DNA of 64,000 nt from the NCBI RefSeq assembly GCF_000171615.1, contig NZ_ABFU01000021.3:1176-65175 (forward strand), read 5' to 3'. The stretch is from Bacillus coahuilensis m4-4. GTDB lineage: Bacteria; Bacillota; Bacilli; Bacillales; Bacillaceae_K. This document shows positions 11,102-18,903 of this stretch, one piece after another. The translations under genes were made by a program, and so were the position numbers. Every line of letters starts with the position of its first letter. Position 1 is the first letter of the stretch. The notes under the pieces were generated by a model. It did not search any database, had not been told where the DNA came from, and was given only the letters and a program-made list of their open reading frames with translations.

Positions 11102-11416
11102 ATGGGGAAGAAAAATAAAATGAAGGGCGCATGTATGCTTTGTTTAAGAGATGAAGTAGAATTGACAGAACATCATTTAACACCGAAAGAAATGGGTGGA
11201 ACTCATCTGCCGACATCAATGCTTTGTATCCCGTGTCACAAACATCTTCATGCGCTGTATACAAACGCAGAGCTTGCCGTCCGATTAAATACCATTGAGA
11301 AATTAAAGGAAGATCCACAAATACGCAAATGGCTACACTATATAAAGAAGCAGCCAGCGACTAAGGTGATCCGCTCGAGTAAAAGTAATGATAAAAGGAG
11401 GAAGGGAAAGAACTGA
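11102..11416 (+). CDS. yisB: YisB-like HNH endonuclease-domain protein
   Basis: 104 residues. Contains a Cys4-type HNH fold: CMLC near residues 10-13, EHHLTPKEMGG (first His pair) near 22-32, and CIPCHKHLH near 41-49, as in small HNH nucleases. ATG 11102 is preceded by GAAAGGAGAGTGAG. A longer open frame from 10994 exists, but its extra N terminus covers the addA terminator and has no homologous look. In B. subtilis yisB sits at the same place upstream of the gerP cluster. The biological role is unknown. Confidence 0.8.
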   Translation: MGKKNKMKGACMLCLRDEVELTEHHLTPKEMGGTHLPTSMLCIPCHKHLHALYTNAELAVRLNTIEKLKEDPQIRKWLHYIKKQPATKVIRSSKSNDKRRKGKN

Positions 11417-11537
11417 GGGGAATGGTTGTATAGGCAGAATAAAGTTATTTGGTGTTCGAGGACAAGACTATATAACAGTTGAAAGATGGTACGAGTTTCT
11501 TTTGAGCAAGGGGGCACAACTTAAAAATATAAAGTAA
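11417..11537 (+). other. Orphan protein-like reading frame downstream of yisB
   Basis: Directly after the yisB stop, the +1 frame stays open for about 40 codons to TAA 11535-11537 and reads like real protein (GVRGQDYITVERWYEFLLSKG). It has no ATG, GTG or TTG at its 5' end. ATG 11422 would enter it if one base were missing around 11425-11432, and other genes in this sequence show that kind of error. It could be a small unnamed gene, a C-terminal extension of YisB, or a remnant. I do not recognise the family. Confidence 0.25.
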
Positions 11538-11596
11538 CAAAACAATGATTGTTTACCCTCCTACCCATCTTGCTTCCCTATCGACCTGTAAACAAA

Positions 11597-11632
11597 GAAA
11601 AAACCCCCGATAAGCCTATAGTCACTTCGGAA
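11597..11632 (-). terminator. Terminator of the gerP operon
   Basis: On the minus strand CCGAAG ... CTT(AT)CGG stem with a small bulge and a GGGG-TTTTTT tail, 11-45 bases after the gerPF stop. Confidence 0.65.
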
Positions 11633-11642
11633 GTCTCTCCTT

Positions 11643-11861
11643 CTAATTATTCCCTACAACTGGCATATCAATGCCATTCGCATCGAATGTGTTCGTAATA
11701 CTAAATACATTGTTGACGATGATAAATGGACCGGTGTTTCCTCCTCCAGATCCTGAAAAAGATTTAGAAGCGGATTTTGGATTCATAAACACGGTATCTC
11801 CAAATTGAACAGTACCACCGCCGACATTTTGGATTTGAACGGGTCCGACAATAGCTGGCAT
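11643..11861 (-). CDS. gerPF: Spore germination protein GerPF
   Basis: 72 residues, last gene of gerPA-F. Small GerPA/GerPF family protein with the family start MPAIVGPVQI, a central SGSGGGNTGPF block and a C-terminal asparagine-rich end. GerP proteins are made in the mother cell and are needed for germinants to pass the spore coat. The start ATG 11861 has AAAGGG 8 bases upstream; a longer frame adding MTKRVCT is rejected because it includes the ribosome site. Paralogous to GerPA at the other end of the operon. Confidence 0.93.
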   Translation of the reverse strand: MPAIVGPVQIQNVGGGTVQFGDTVFMNPKSASKSFSGSGGGNTGPFIIVNNVFSITNTFDANGIDMPVVGNN

Positions 11862-11921
11862 GGTACACACCCTTTTAGTCAATGTCTATATAGCACTATA
11901 TGTCTAGCTTACATTAAACGT

Positions 11922-12317
11922 TCATTGTTCCTTTTGTTCGTTCCCATTATCCTTTTCTAGTTGACGTATATTCTTAATTCGTGCTTCCATCCTAACGTTA
12001 CTTGTATTCCCAATATGAACAATTGAAGAAGCAGAAACCCCTATTATATCTACTGTATGAACCCTGATTGAAGGTGAAAAGTTTATTTTCCTTGTTTGAA
12101 TTTGTGGGGGTCTTGTTAGAAAAGGGATAGGTTCATAAAAGATACGATACTGTAGTAAATCCTCACCCTCATTTCCGAAAAAGGTATCCGATTCACGCTG
12201 GACGGCAAATACTAAATTTCGTGCACTAATAAATCGTGAATCACCGATTTGTAATTCCGAACTGAAGGCTAATGTCCGTAGCTTTACATGGTTTACGACA
12301 CTATTACGCTTCATCAT
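11922..12317 (-). CDS. gerPE: Spore germination protein GerPE
   Basis: 131 residues. GerPE family: N-terminal NSVVNHVKLRTLAFSSELQIGD, then a mid region and the terminal VHTVDIIGVSASSIVHIGNT repeat-like block shared by GerP proteins (xxSSxxxIG pattern). It begins 4 bases after the gerPD stop, so coupling is likely. ATG 12317 and ATG 12314 are both possible; AAAGGA sits 7-10 bases in front. Acts in coat permeability to germinants. Confidence 0.88.
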   Translation of the reverse strand: MMKRNSVVNHVKLRTLAFSSELQIGDSRFISARNLVFAVQRESDTFFGNEGEDLLQYRIFYEPIPFLTRPPQIQTRKINFSPSIRVHTVDIIGVSASSIVHIGNTSNVRMEARIKNIRQLEKDNGNEQKEQ

Positions 12318-12321
12318 CGGA

Positions 12322-12501
12322 TTATCCTTTTGGTACGAGAGGGACAAACGGGCCAATAATTAACGATTCTGCTGGTGTATCAAATGTGGAAGCTAGTTGA
12401 ATGGTATCTGCATCACCAATCAAAAGTAAGGATGAACTTGCGACTCCATCCACTTTGATTTCTCCCACTTGTAACTCTCTATTCACTACCTGAAGAATCA
12501 T
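12322..12501 (-). CDS. gerPD: Spore germination protein GerPD
   Basis: 59 residues, the normal GerPD size. Family pattern VVNRELQVGEIKVDGVASSS, then LLIGDADTIQLASTFDTP and ESLIIGPFVPL. ATG 12501 was chosen: AAGGAGAGG is 8 bases upstream, while the longer open frame reads through that site. Part of the sigma-K-dependent gerP operon. Confidence 0.92.
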   Translation of the reverse strand: MILQVVNRELQVGEIKVDGVASSSLLLIGDADTIQLASTFDTPAESLIIGPFVPLVPKG

Positions 12502-12563
12502 CTGCGTCCTCTCCTTTTTGATCAGGCATTTGTGATATGAACGTAAAAATCGCTTGCTGTACA

Positions 12564-13089
12564 TCATTTTTTTAATTTAGATAGTATTTTGTTAAAGGCA
12601 CCATCGGGATTATTTTGCTCAAGAGCTCCCACGGGAAAGGTTTCTAAATAAAAATTAACTCTTTCTGGAATTTGTTTAAGTAGGTCCTCTTTAATATGGG
12701 TGTAATAGGGAGCGTCTAGTGACCTTTGTAGCTGAGTTTCATTGTCTTGTATTATACTGTCCAGGTGATTCGCTAAGAAGTCCTGCATATCCTTTATTAG
12801 GGGTTCACGTAATTGATCAACAGGAATCGACTGTAATGGATTACCAGCTTGATTGACAGCTAATTCTTCGATTGATTTAGCATCACCAGGGTTCAGCCCT
12901 ATATTTAATGTTCCATCTAAGTTCTCCACCTTTAATTGATCAAACTTATATTCAATTTTTCAACAGCAATTCTAGGCTGTTCTTTTAATTCTTCTACCTG
13001 TTTTTGTAATGCCTTAACTGTTTTTCTAACTCTTGAAGCTGTGCATTTTGTTGTTGAATCCATTGTAATAATTGCTGATAAGAGTACAT
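12564..13089 (-). CDS. gerPC: Spore germination protein GerPC (two frame breaks)
   Basis: Restored protein of about 175 residues. The start ATG 13089 follows AGGTGG and reads MYSYQQLLQWIQQQN, a coiled-coil-like N terminus typical of GerPC. Two single A residues (T on the plus strand) are missing, near 13022 and 12957; adding them gives an uninterrupted helical segment LEKTVKALQKQVEELKEQ and then KFDQLKVENLDGTLNIGLNPGD, leading into the long C-terminal frame ending at 12564. GerPC is the largest GerP protein and the least conserved. The breaks are most likely sequence errors because both sides fit the family and the operon is otherwise intact. Confidence 0.88.
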
Positions 13090-13105
13090 GCCATCCACCT
13101 ATCTT

Positions 13106-13324
13106 TTATTTGGGTGATATTGGTACAAAAATTGGTGGTTCTAGTGGGGTAGAGGTTCCATTTTTCTCAGGTTCAGGTGCAGGTTTAATAAACCCTCCTG
13201 TGTTAAACAAATAAGACGCTGGTATAATGTTTCCGCTCGTACCGATTTGAAAAACAGAGGAATTTGATATACCGCCAATCTTTATGGAATGAATGGTAAT
13301 AGACTGTTGCACGTAAATATTCAC
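13106..13324 (-). CDS. gerPB: Spore germination protein GerPB
   Basis: 72 residues. GerPB pattern: NIYVQQSITIHSIKIGGIS then SSVFQIGTSGNI and a proline/glutamate-rich tail (FIKPAPEPEKNG). A GTG start at 13324 is chosen because AAGGGG is 9 bases upstream; the GTG three codons earlier lies too close to that site. Twelve bases after gerPA and 16 before gerPC. Confidence 0.9.
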   Translation of the reverse strand: MNIYVQQSITIHSIKIGGISNSSVFQIGTSGNIIPASYLFNTGGFIKPAPEPEKNGTSTPLEPPIFVPISPK

Positions 13325-13336
13325 TAGGATCACCCC

Positions 13337-13558
13337 TTATGCATTTAGAATAACACCTGAATCAATGCCATCTGGGTCTTGAACGTTTGTAGCAGAGTAT
13401 TCATTATAAATTTTCAGTCCGTCTCCAGTATTAAAGGAGCCTGCACCAGAGAATGTTTTAGCGGTAGAGTATGGACTCATTTGAAAGACATCTCCAATGT
13501 TGACAATTCCACTTGAACCGACACTAATGACTTGAACAACACCGACAAATGCGGGCAT
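13337..13558 (-). CDS. gerPA: Spore germination protein GerPA
   Basis: 73 residues, first gene of the gerP operon. Starts MPAFVGVVQVISVGSSGIVNIGD and has the central AKTFSGAGSFNTGDG block, the GerPA/GerPF signature. ATG 13558 is preceded by AAAGGGA. A sigma-K promoter lies 33 bases upstream, which agrees with late mother-cell expression known for this operon. Confidence 0.93.
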   Translation of the reverse strand: MPAFVGVVQVISVGSSGIVNIGDVFQMSPYSTAKTFSGAGSFNTGDGLKIYNEYSATNVQDPDGIDSGVILNA

Positions 13559-13590
13559 AGCCGCTCACATCCCTTTTTCCTTTGTATAAT

Positions 13591-13617
13591 TACATTATGG
13601 GAAGTCGGATAAAACGT
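13591..13617 (-). promoter_or_regulatory. Sigma-K promoter of gerPABCDEF
   Basis: On the minus strand: AC (13617-13616), a 16-base spacer, then CATAATGTA (13599-13591). This matches the sigma-K consensus AC-N16-CATANNNTA exactly and lies immediately before gerPA. Confidence 0.85.
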
Positions 13618-13680
13618 GATTATCGCCTAGGAAGAGATTGGGTGATAGAATAAAGAAAAAGAGAAATGGGGGAAATTAGT

Positions 13681-14866
13681 TTGAAATTCATCCAGCCAAT
13701 TGGTTCAAATGAACGTATTCATTCTATAGATATTATGAGAGGGTTCTCTTTATTAGGAATTTTTCTTGTAAATATGATATTTTTTCATTCGCCGTATATT
13801 CATTACAATCCATATGAGTGGTGGGATGAGCCACTTGATTCATCCGTCTATATGTTGATTGATGTTTTCGTTCAATCTAGTTTTTATCCATTATTCGCCA
13901 TGTTATTTGGCTTTGGTTTGGCTCTTCAGCAGCAACGATTTTTAGATAGAGGAGAGGCATTTTCCTTTTTTGCTGTGAGAAGACTGTTAGTACTTCTAGT
14001 GTTTGGTCTTGTTCATGCTTTAGTTATATGGTCGGGAGATATATTAACCAATTATGCTGTATTTGGCTTAGTCTTGTTAGTGACTCTACGATGGTCAGGA
14101 GCTACATTGCTTTCTTTTAGGTTTAAGCTTATGGTTTATTCCTCAATTTTTATTAAGTGGTCTCATATTTATTGCAAGTATTGCGAGTGACAGTGTTAGT
14201 ACGATTTGGACGAATATTACGGCTGTTCAGGATAGTATACAGGCTTTTAGTAGTGGTTCTGTAGCAGATATATTCAATCAACGCTTTTCAGATTGGTGGC
14301 TGGTAAATGGACCTAGTAACCTAGTATTCTTATTTCTATCTATTTTTCCAATGATGTTAATTGGAGCAGGTATAGCAAAGCTTGGGTGGGTTCAGTACCA
14401 TACCGACCATAAGAAAAAATGGAAGGTTATTTTCATTGGCGCGTTGGTAGTAGGGCTACTTCTAAAAAGTCTTCCCTATATCATTTCACAAGAATATACA
14501 TATGTGATGATTCAAGATTCTTTAGGAGGACCACTCGTCGCCATAATGTATGCTTCGCTTATTGTCTTACTAACAAGAGTGAAGAGGGCTGAGAAGATAC
14601 TTCGTCCGATAGGACAAGCGGGTAAAATGGCTTTTTCTCTTTATATTTTCCAATCTATTATTGGTACTCTAATCTTTTATTCGTATGGACTTGGATTATA
14701 TGGTCAAATGTCTTTAGCAACAGGTAGCTTGTTAGCAGTAGGGATCTATTTTATCCAAGTCATTATTGCGGGCATTTATTTGAATCGATTCCAGTATGGA
14801 CCTCTTGAGAAATTATGGAGATGGTTATCTTACGGGAAAAAGACAGGTCGGGAGGTAAGTGAATGA
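13681..14866 (+). CDS. DUF418 family membrane protein (YxaH/YeiB type, one frame break)
   Basis: Restored protein of about 395 residues with 8 or more membrane helices. Opening RIHSIDIMRGFSLLGIFLVNM and the later GKMAFSLYIFQSIIGTLIFY are DUF418 signatures; this family is related to acyltransferase-3-like membrane proteins and its function is unknown. A T is missing around 14114-14118; restoring it joins LLSFLGLSLWFIPQF to a frame continuous with FPMMLIGAGIAKLGW. The start may be TTG 13681 (GGGGG 8 bases upstream) or ATG 13666 (weak ribosome site). The ATGA overlap with the next gene implies coupling. Confidence 0.78.
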
Positions 14867-15689
14867 AGCTAGTTTCCTATCAGTATCAAAAAAAGAGTGG
14901 AATAGGCATTGTAGAGGGTGAACATGTCATCCCGCTTGCAGATGGTATAAGCATGCTTGAAGTGATGGAAAGGGGATTCGATGTGTATGCAAGGGAAGAG
15001 CCTATTCCTCTTCAAGAATGTCAATTATTCTCACCTATTGATAGACCAAGAAAAATATATTGTGTGTTGGGAGAAATTATTATGACCATGCTCTTGAGAT
15101 GGGCGGAGAACAAGGTGTTCCAGAAGAGCTAGTGGTATTCACGAAAGCTTCTACCTCCATTATTGGTCACAAGGATACCATTATCGTTTCACATAACCTA
15201 ACAAATCAGCTCGATTACGAAGGAGAGCTAGCTGTCATTATTGGGAGAGAAGGAAAGTCCATTCCTAAAGAGAAAGCAATGGAGTATGTATTTGGGTATA
15301 CCATTTTAAATGACATTACCGCAAGAGACTTACAGAAGAAGCATGGACAATTTTTTCTTGGGAAAAGCATGGATACTTTTTGTCCTTTAGGTCCTGTCAT
15401 TGTCACGAAAGATGAAATAGAAGATCCGCATCAATTAATGTTAGAGACATTTGTGAATGGAGAAAAACGTCAATCGAGCTCTACATCCAAAATGATGAGA
15501 AAGATAGAGGAACTCATTTCAGAAATTTCTTCCGTATTAACGCTCGAGCGGGGAGACGTGATTGCGACTGGAACTCCTGCAGGGGTAGGAAAAGGATTTC
15601 ATCCTCCCAAATTTCTTAAAGATGGTGATCAGGTGACCGTTAAGATAGAAAAGATTGGCGAATTGGTGAACAATGTGAAATTTAATTAG
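14863..15689 (+). CDS. yisK: YisK-like fumarylacetoacetate hydrolase family protein (one frame break)
   Basis: About 275 residues. FAH-fold metal enzyme: the N-terminal cap ends at RPRKIYC, then VGRNYYDHALEMGG, metal ligands in the E-x-E pattern DYEGELAVIIG, NDITARDLQ, and ERGDVIATGTPAGVG. B. subtilis YisK acts as an oxaloacetate decarboxylase and is linked to cell-shape control. The break lies at TGTGTGTT, 15061-15068, and fits an extra GT dinucleotide (or one missing base), an unusual error type in this window. The ribosome site GGAGGTAAGTGA overlaps the end of the DUF418 gene. Confidence 0.88.
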
Positions 15690-15760
15690 CTTGTCCTTTT
15701 CAGATTTTTACGGTCGTGATAGTATAAATTCATAGTTGTTAGTTTAAGAGGGGGAACGAG

Positions 15761-16129
15761 ATGTCTACATCTACACATTTACACATTACTACATGGGTAG
15801 TAGGAATTATCTTATTTATTGTTGCTTATGCAATGTATAAGCAAGGGAACGAAAAAGCAGCCAAAATTACACATATGTCCTTACGTTTGTTCTACATTCT
15901 GATTATTATATCTGGCCTATTGTTATTTATTAATTATGCAGCAATTAACCATATGCTATATGGAATAAAAGCGTTAGTTGGAATATGGGTGATTGGTGTA
16001 TTTGAGATGATTCTAGTTCGTACGAAAAAAGGAAAATCGTTAAAGGTGTTTTGGGTACAATTTGTTATCGCTCTTTTAGCGGTACTATATCTAGGGTTTA
16101 GCTTAGACATAGGCATAAATTGGTTTTAA
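15761..16129 (+). CDS. yisL: YisL (DUF1516) membrane protein
   Basis: 122 residues with four membrane helices. Conserved family start STHLHITTWVVGIILF and the IKALVGIWVIGVFEM helix. ATG 15761 has GAGGGGGAACGAG upstream. Function unknown; it is next to yisK in B. subtilis also, but the wprA protease gene that follows it there is absent here. Confidence 0.9.
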   Translation: MSTSTHLHITTWVVGIILFIVAYAMYKQGNEKAAKITHMSLRLFYILIIISGLLLFINYAAINHMLYGIKALVGIWVIGVFEMILVRTKKGKSLKVFWVQFVIALLAVLYLGFSLDIGINWF

Positions 16130-16141
16130 TCGTAATAAGTA

Positions 16142-16175
16142 AGAGTGAGCGCCTTTTTTGCTCACTCTATTTTTT
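16142..16175. terminator. Bidirectional terminator between yisL and yisN
   Basis: AGAGTGAGC / GCTCACTCT stem with a T-rich loop and a T run on the plus-strand side. It contains the yisN stop codon and serves both converging genes. Confidence 0.8.
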
Positions 16176-16723
16176 CAATGATAATCCGCTTTCCAGTACT
16201 ATTTGTAAATTCAAACCGATCTCTGTGGCGTTGATAATAGCTGAAATGATGTTGAACATTACAAATTTCATCTCCATTATCAAAGATAATAAAGTTTACG
16301 CCTTGTTTTATTTTCCTTCCTTCTAAGAAAGTAAGATGATTATGGCAATAAATACAATCAAAAATGGAATAATTCAATGAATTTAATGTTGTTAAAAAGT
16401 GAAGAAACGCTTCGTCGCTAATATCTTCTAACAAAGTTCCAAAAGAAAGTGTTAGCTTTTTTTTGTAACCTAAGCTCCATTCCATCCAATAGAGGAAGGG
16501 CAACTCCCTCCACTGCTAATTCATGATCAGAAAGAATCTCAGCAACCCTCCACTTATTATGATTCATTACTTCTAACTGATAATCATCAAAAAACTCTAG
16601 CATAGTGGCTTCATCATTCTCATCATCAAAAAAGACCCATTGGTCATTTAATTTTTCAACAGTTCCGGTAATAAACGCACGATCTTGTCTATTTAATAAT
16701 GCGAAGCGTTCAGGACTATTCAC
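16162..16723 (-). CDS. yisN: YisN-like DUF2777 protein (one frame break)
   Basis: Restored protein of about 187 residues. N-terminal NSPERFALLNRQDRAFITGTVE, an acidic middle (FDDENDEATMLEFFDDYQL) and a C-terminal part with CIYCHNHLTFLEG and a basic end match the DUF2777 pattern. The break is in the 8-base T run at 16457-16464 (plus strand); one base fewer gives MELRLQKKLTLSFGTLLED. GTG 16723 is preferred as start (AAAGGAAG 8-10 bases upstream); an upstream GTG at 16753 is possible. Position between yisL and asnO agrees with B. subtilis. Role unknown. Confidence 0.75.
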
Positions 16724-16893
16724 AATATAAACTTCCTTTCTTCCAAAGTACACTATCCTTTTTATACAAATCCATAAGGATCTATACTCGAAGTTACGAG
16801 GAGAAACAACTAAACGAATGTCATGAGTCGTTCTGTTTGCATAGGATAACCATGTAGATTTTTTTAACGTGTGACAGGAAAGGATGTTGTGAT

Positions 16894-18741
16894 ATGTGTG
16901 GAATAACAGGAATTAGTAGCTTTAAATGGGATACAAGGCAACAAAGGGATTCAGTATCTACTATGACAGAAACGTTAAAGAAAAGGGGTCCCGATGAAAC
17001 GAACTATTGGATGACGTCACGGGTAGCATTCGGACATAAACGATTAATCGTCGTGGATCCAGAAAACGGTAAGCAACCAATGGTTCAACATAATCAAGGA
17101 AAAACCTTTACTATTTGCTACAATGGTGAGCTTTACAATACAGAAGACCTTCGCAAAGAACTCCTTATTAAAGGATATTCCTTTGAGGGTCATTCTGATA
17201 CAGAAGTATTGCTAACGGCTTACATTGAATGGAGAGAAGAGTGTGTTACAAAGCTAAATGGAATATTTGCCTTTGCTGTTTGGGATGAAGAAAAGGAACA
17301 CTTATTTATTGCGAGAGACCGATTAGGTGTAAAACCTCTATTCTTCGCAGAGAAGAAGGATTTCTTACTATTCGGTTCAGAAATAAAGGCAATCTTAGCT
17401 CACCCATCAGTTAAAGCAGAGGTTACAAGAGAGGGATTGAGTGAAGTTTTAGGTTTAGGCCCTTCTAGAAGTCCTGGAAACGGTGTCTTTAAAGGAATAG
17501 AAGAGCTGCGTCCTGCACATGCATTAATCTTCGATCAGAACGGAATGAAAACGTGGAGATATTGGAATGTAGAAAGTCGAGTGCATCGTGATACATTCGA
17601 AGAAACAGTAGATAAGGTACGTCATTTATTAACGGATAGTATTGAAAGGCAACTTGTATCCGATGTCCCTTTATGCACTTTTTTATCTGGAGGTGTAGAT
17701 TCAAGTGCTATAACAGCAGTAGCAGCAAACTACTATAAGAAACAGGGAAGAGGCCGTCTGCACACTTATTCCATCGACTATGAGGGTAATGATCAATATT
17801 TTAAATCAAGTGAATTCCAACCTAATTCGGATGGGTATTGGATTGATATGATGACATCAAAATTTAATACAGTTCATCATAGATGTGTCATTAGCCAGGA
17901 ATTATTAAAACAACATTTAATTGAAGCCGTACATGTTCGTGATTTGCCTGGGATGGCAGATGTAGATTCGTCTTTGTTATGGTTCTGTCGAGAAATTAAA
18001 CAGGACTTTACGGTAGGATTATCAGGTGAATGTGCAGATGAAATTTTTGGAGGGTATCCATGGTTTCATCGTAGAGAAGATTTTGAACGCGAAGGATTTC
18101 CCTGGATGAGATCGACGGATGAGAGACAAGGGCTCTTAACGACGGAATGGCAAAAAAGGTTGAATTTACAAGAGTATGTAAGAAATCAATACGATAAGAC
18201 GGTAAAGGAAACACCTAGATTAGATGGGGAAACGGGTGTTGAGGCAAGAAGAAGAGAATTATTTTATTTAAATATGATTTGGTTTATGACCACCCTTTTA
18301 GATAGAAAAGACCGTATGAGTATGGGGGCAAGCTTAGAAGTTCGAGTGCCGTTTGCTGACCATCGTTTAGTTGAATATGCTTGGAATATTCCATGGGAAA
18401 TGAAGATGCACGAAAATCGGGAAAAAGGAATTCTTAGAAAAGCTCTTGAGGGTCTTTTACCAACGGATGTCCTTTACAGAAAAAAGAGCCCTTATCCTAA
18501 AACCCACAATCCATCCTATACAACTCTTGTGACAGACTGGGTCAATGAAATAGTATCTGGAGAAAGTATCCTTCATGAATTATTTGATGGGGAGAAACTT
18601 CGAGGGATTGTAGACACAAGGGGAGCTGCCTTTGATGTTCCGTGGTTCGGACAATTGATGACAGGCCCGCAGCTACTAGCACACTTAGCACAAATTCATA
18701 CTTGGTTTGAAGACTACAATATTCAACTTATAGAATCTTAA
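16894..18741 (+). CDS. asnO: Asparagine synthetase, glutamine-hydrolysing
   Basis: 615 residues. AsnB-type two-domain enzyme: ATP + aspartate + glutamine to asparagine. The N-terminal class II amidotransferase domain starts MCGITG, so Cys2 is the nucleophile; RGPDETNYW and CYNGELYN complete the glutamine site. The synthetase domain carries the PP-loop SGGVDSSA (about residue 266) and GLSGECADEIFGGYP. A length of 614-615 and the position match B. subtilis AsnO (YisO), which is expressed during sporulation. ATG 16894 has GGAAAGG at proper distance. Complete, no breaks. Confidence 0.95.
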   Translation: MCGITGISSFKWDTRQQRDSVSTMTETLKKRGPDETNYWMTSRVAFGHKRLIVVDPENGKQPMVQHNQGKTFTICYNGELYNTEDLRKELLIKGYSFEGHSDTEVLLTAYIEWREECVTKLNGIFAFAVWDEEKEHLFIARDRLGVKPLFFAEKKDFLLFGSEIKAILAHPSVKAEVTREGLSEVLGLGPSRSPGNGVFKGIEELRPAHALIFDQNGMKTWRYWNVESRVHRDTFEETVDKVRHLLTDSIERQLVSDVPLCTFLSGGVDSSAITAVAANYYKKQGRGRLHTYSIDYEGNDQYFKSSEFQPNSDGYWIDMMTSKFNTVHHRCVISQELLKQHLIEAVHVRDLPGMADVDSSLLWFCREIKQDFTVGLSGECADEIFGGYPWFHRREDFEREGFPWMRSTDERQGLLTTEWQKRLNLQEYVRNQYDKTVKETPRLDGETGVEARRRELFYLNMIWFMTTLLDRKDRMSMGASLEVRVPFADHRLVEYAWNIPWEMKMHENREKGILRKALEGLLPTDVLYRKKSPYPKTHNPSYTTLVTDWVNEIVSGESILHELFDGEKLRGIVDTRGAAFDVPWFGQLMTGPQLLAHLAQIHTWFEDYNIQLIES

Positions 18742-18744
18742 TCA

Positions 18745-18785
18745 AATAACGCAACCAATTCCAAGGTATTGGTTGCGTTATTTTT
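18745..18785 (+). terminator. Terminator after asnO
   Basis: Perfect 15-bp stem AATAACGCAACCAAT / ATTGGTTGCGTTATT followed by T5. Confidence 0.9.
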
Positions 18786-18806
18786 AATAGGCTAAAGTAA
18801 TAATGT

Positions 18807-18835
18807 TTGAGTTTATGAAAGTACATAGGTATAAT
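18807..18835 (+). promoter_or_regulatory. Sigma-A promoter of the carotenoid operon
   Basis: TTGAGT (18807-18812), 17-base spacer, TATAAT (18830-18835). Expected start site near 18842, about 62 bases before the first crt gene. Confidence 0.75.
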
Positions 18836-18848
18836 GAAGTTATTAATA

Positions 18849-18877
18849 TGTATAACAATTGTATAAGTTTTGTATAT
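18849..18877 (+). promoter_or_regulatory. Three 11-bp-spaced TGTATA direct repeats (candidate MerR/CarH-LitR-type operator)
   Basis: TGTATA occurs at 18849, 18860 and 18871, an exact 11-base period, covering about +8 to +36 of the predicted transcript. Tetrameric B12-dependent CarH/LitR photoreceptors repress carotenoid genes by binding 11-bp direct repeats, so a comparable repressor site is inferred. No such regulator gene is in the window. Confidence 0.5.
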
Positions 18878-18903
18878 ATAAATCGTAAAAAGGAGGGGAA
18901 AGG

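Noticed and set aside
18859-18882. Second promoter (TTGTAT with TATAAA) before crt
   Set aside because: The spacer is only 12 bases; the resemblance comes from the TGTATA repeats.
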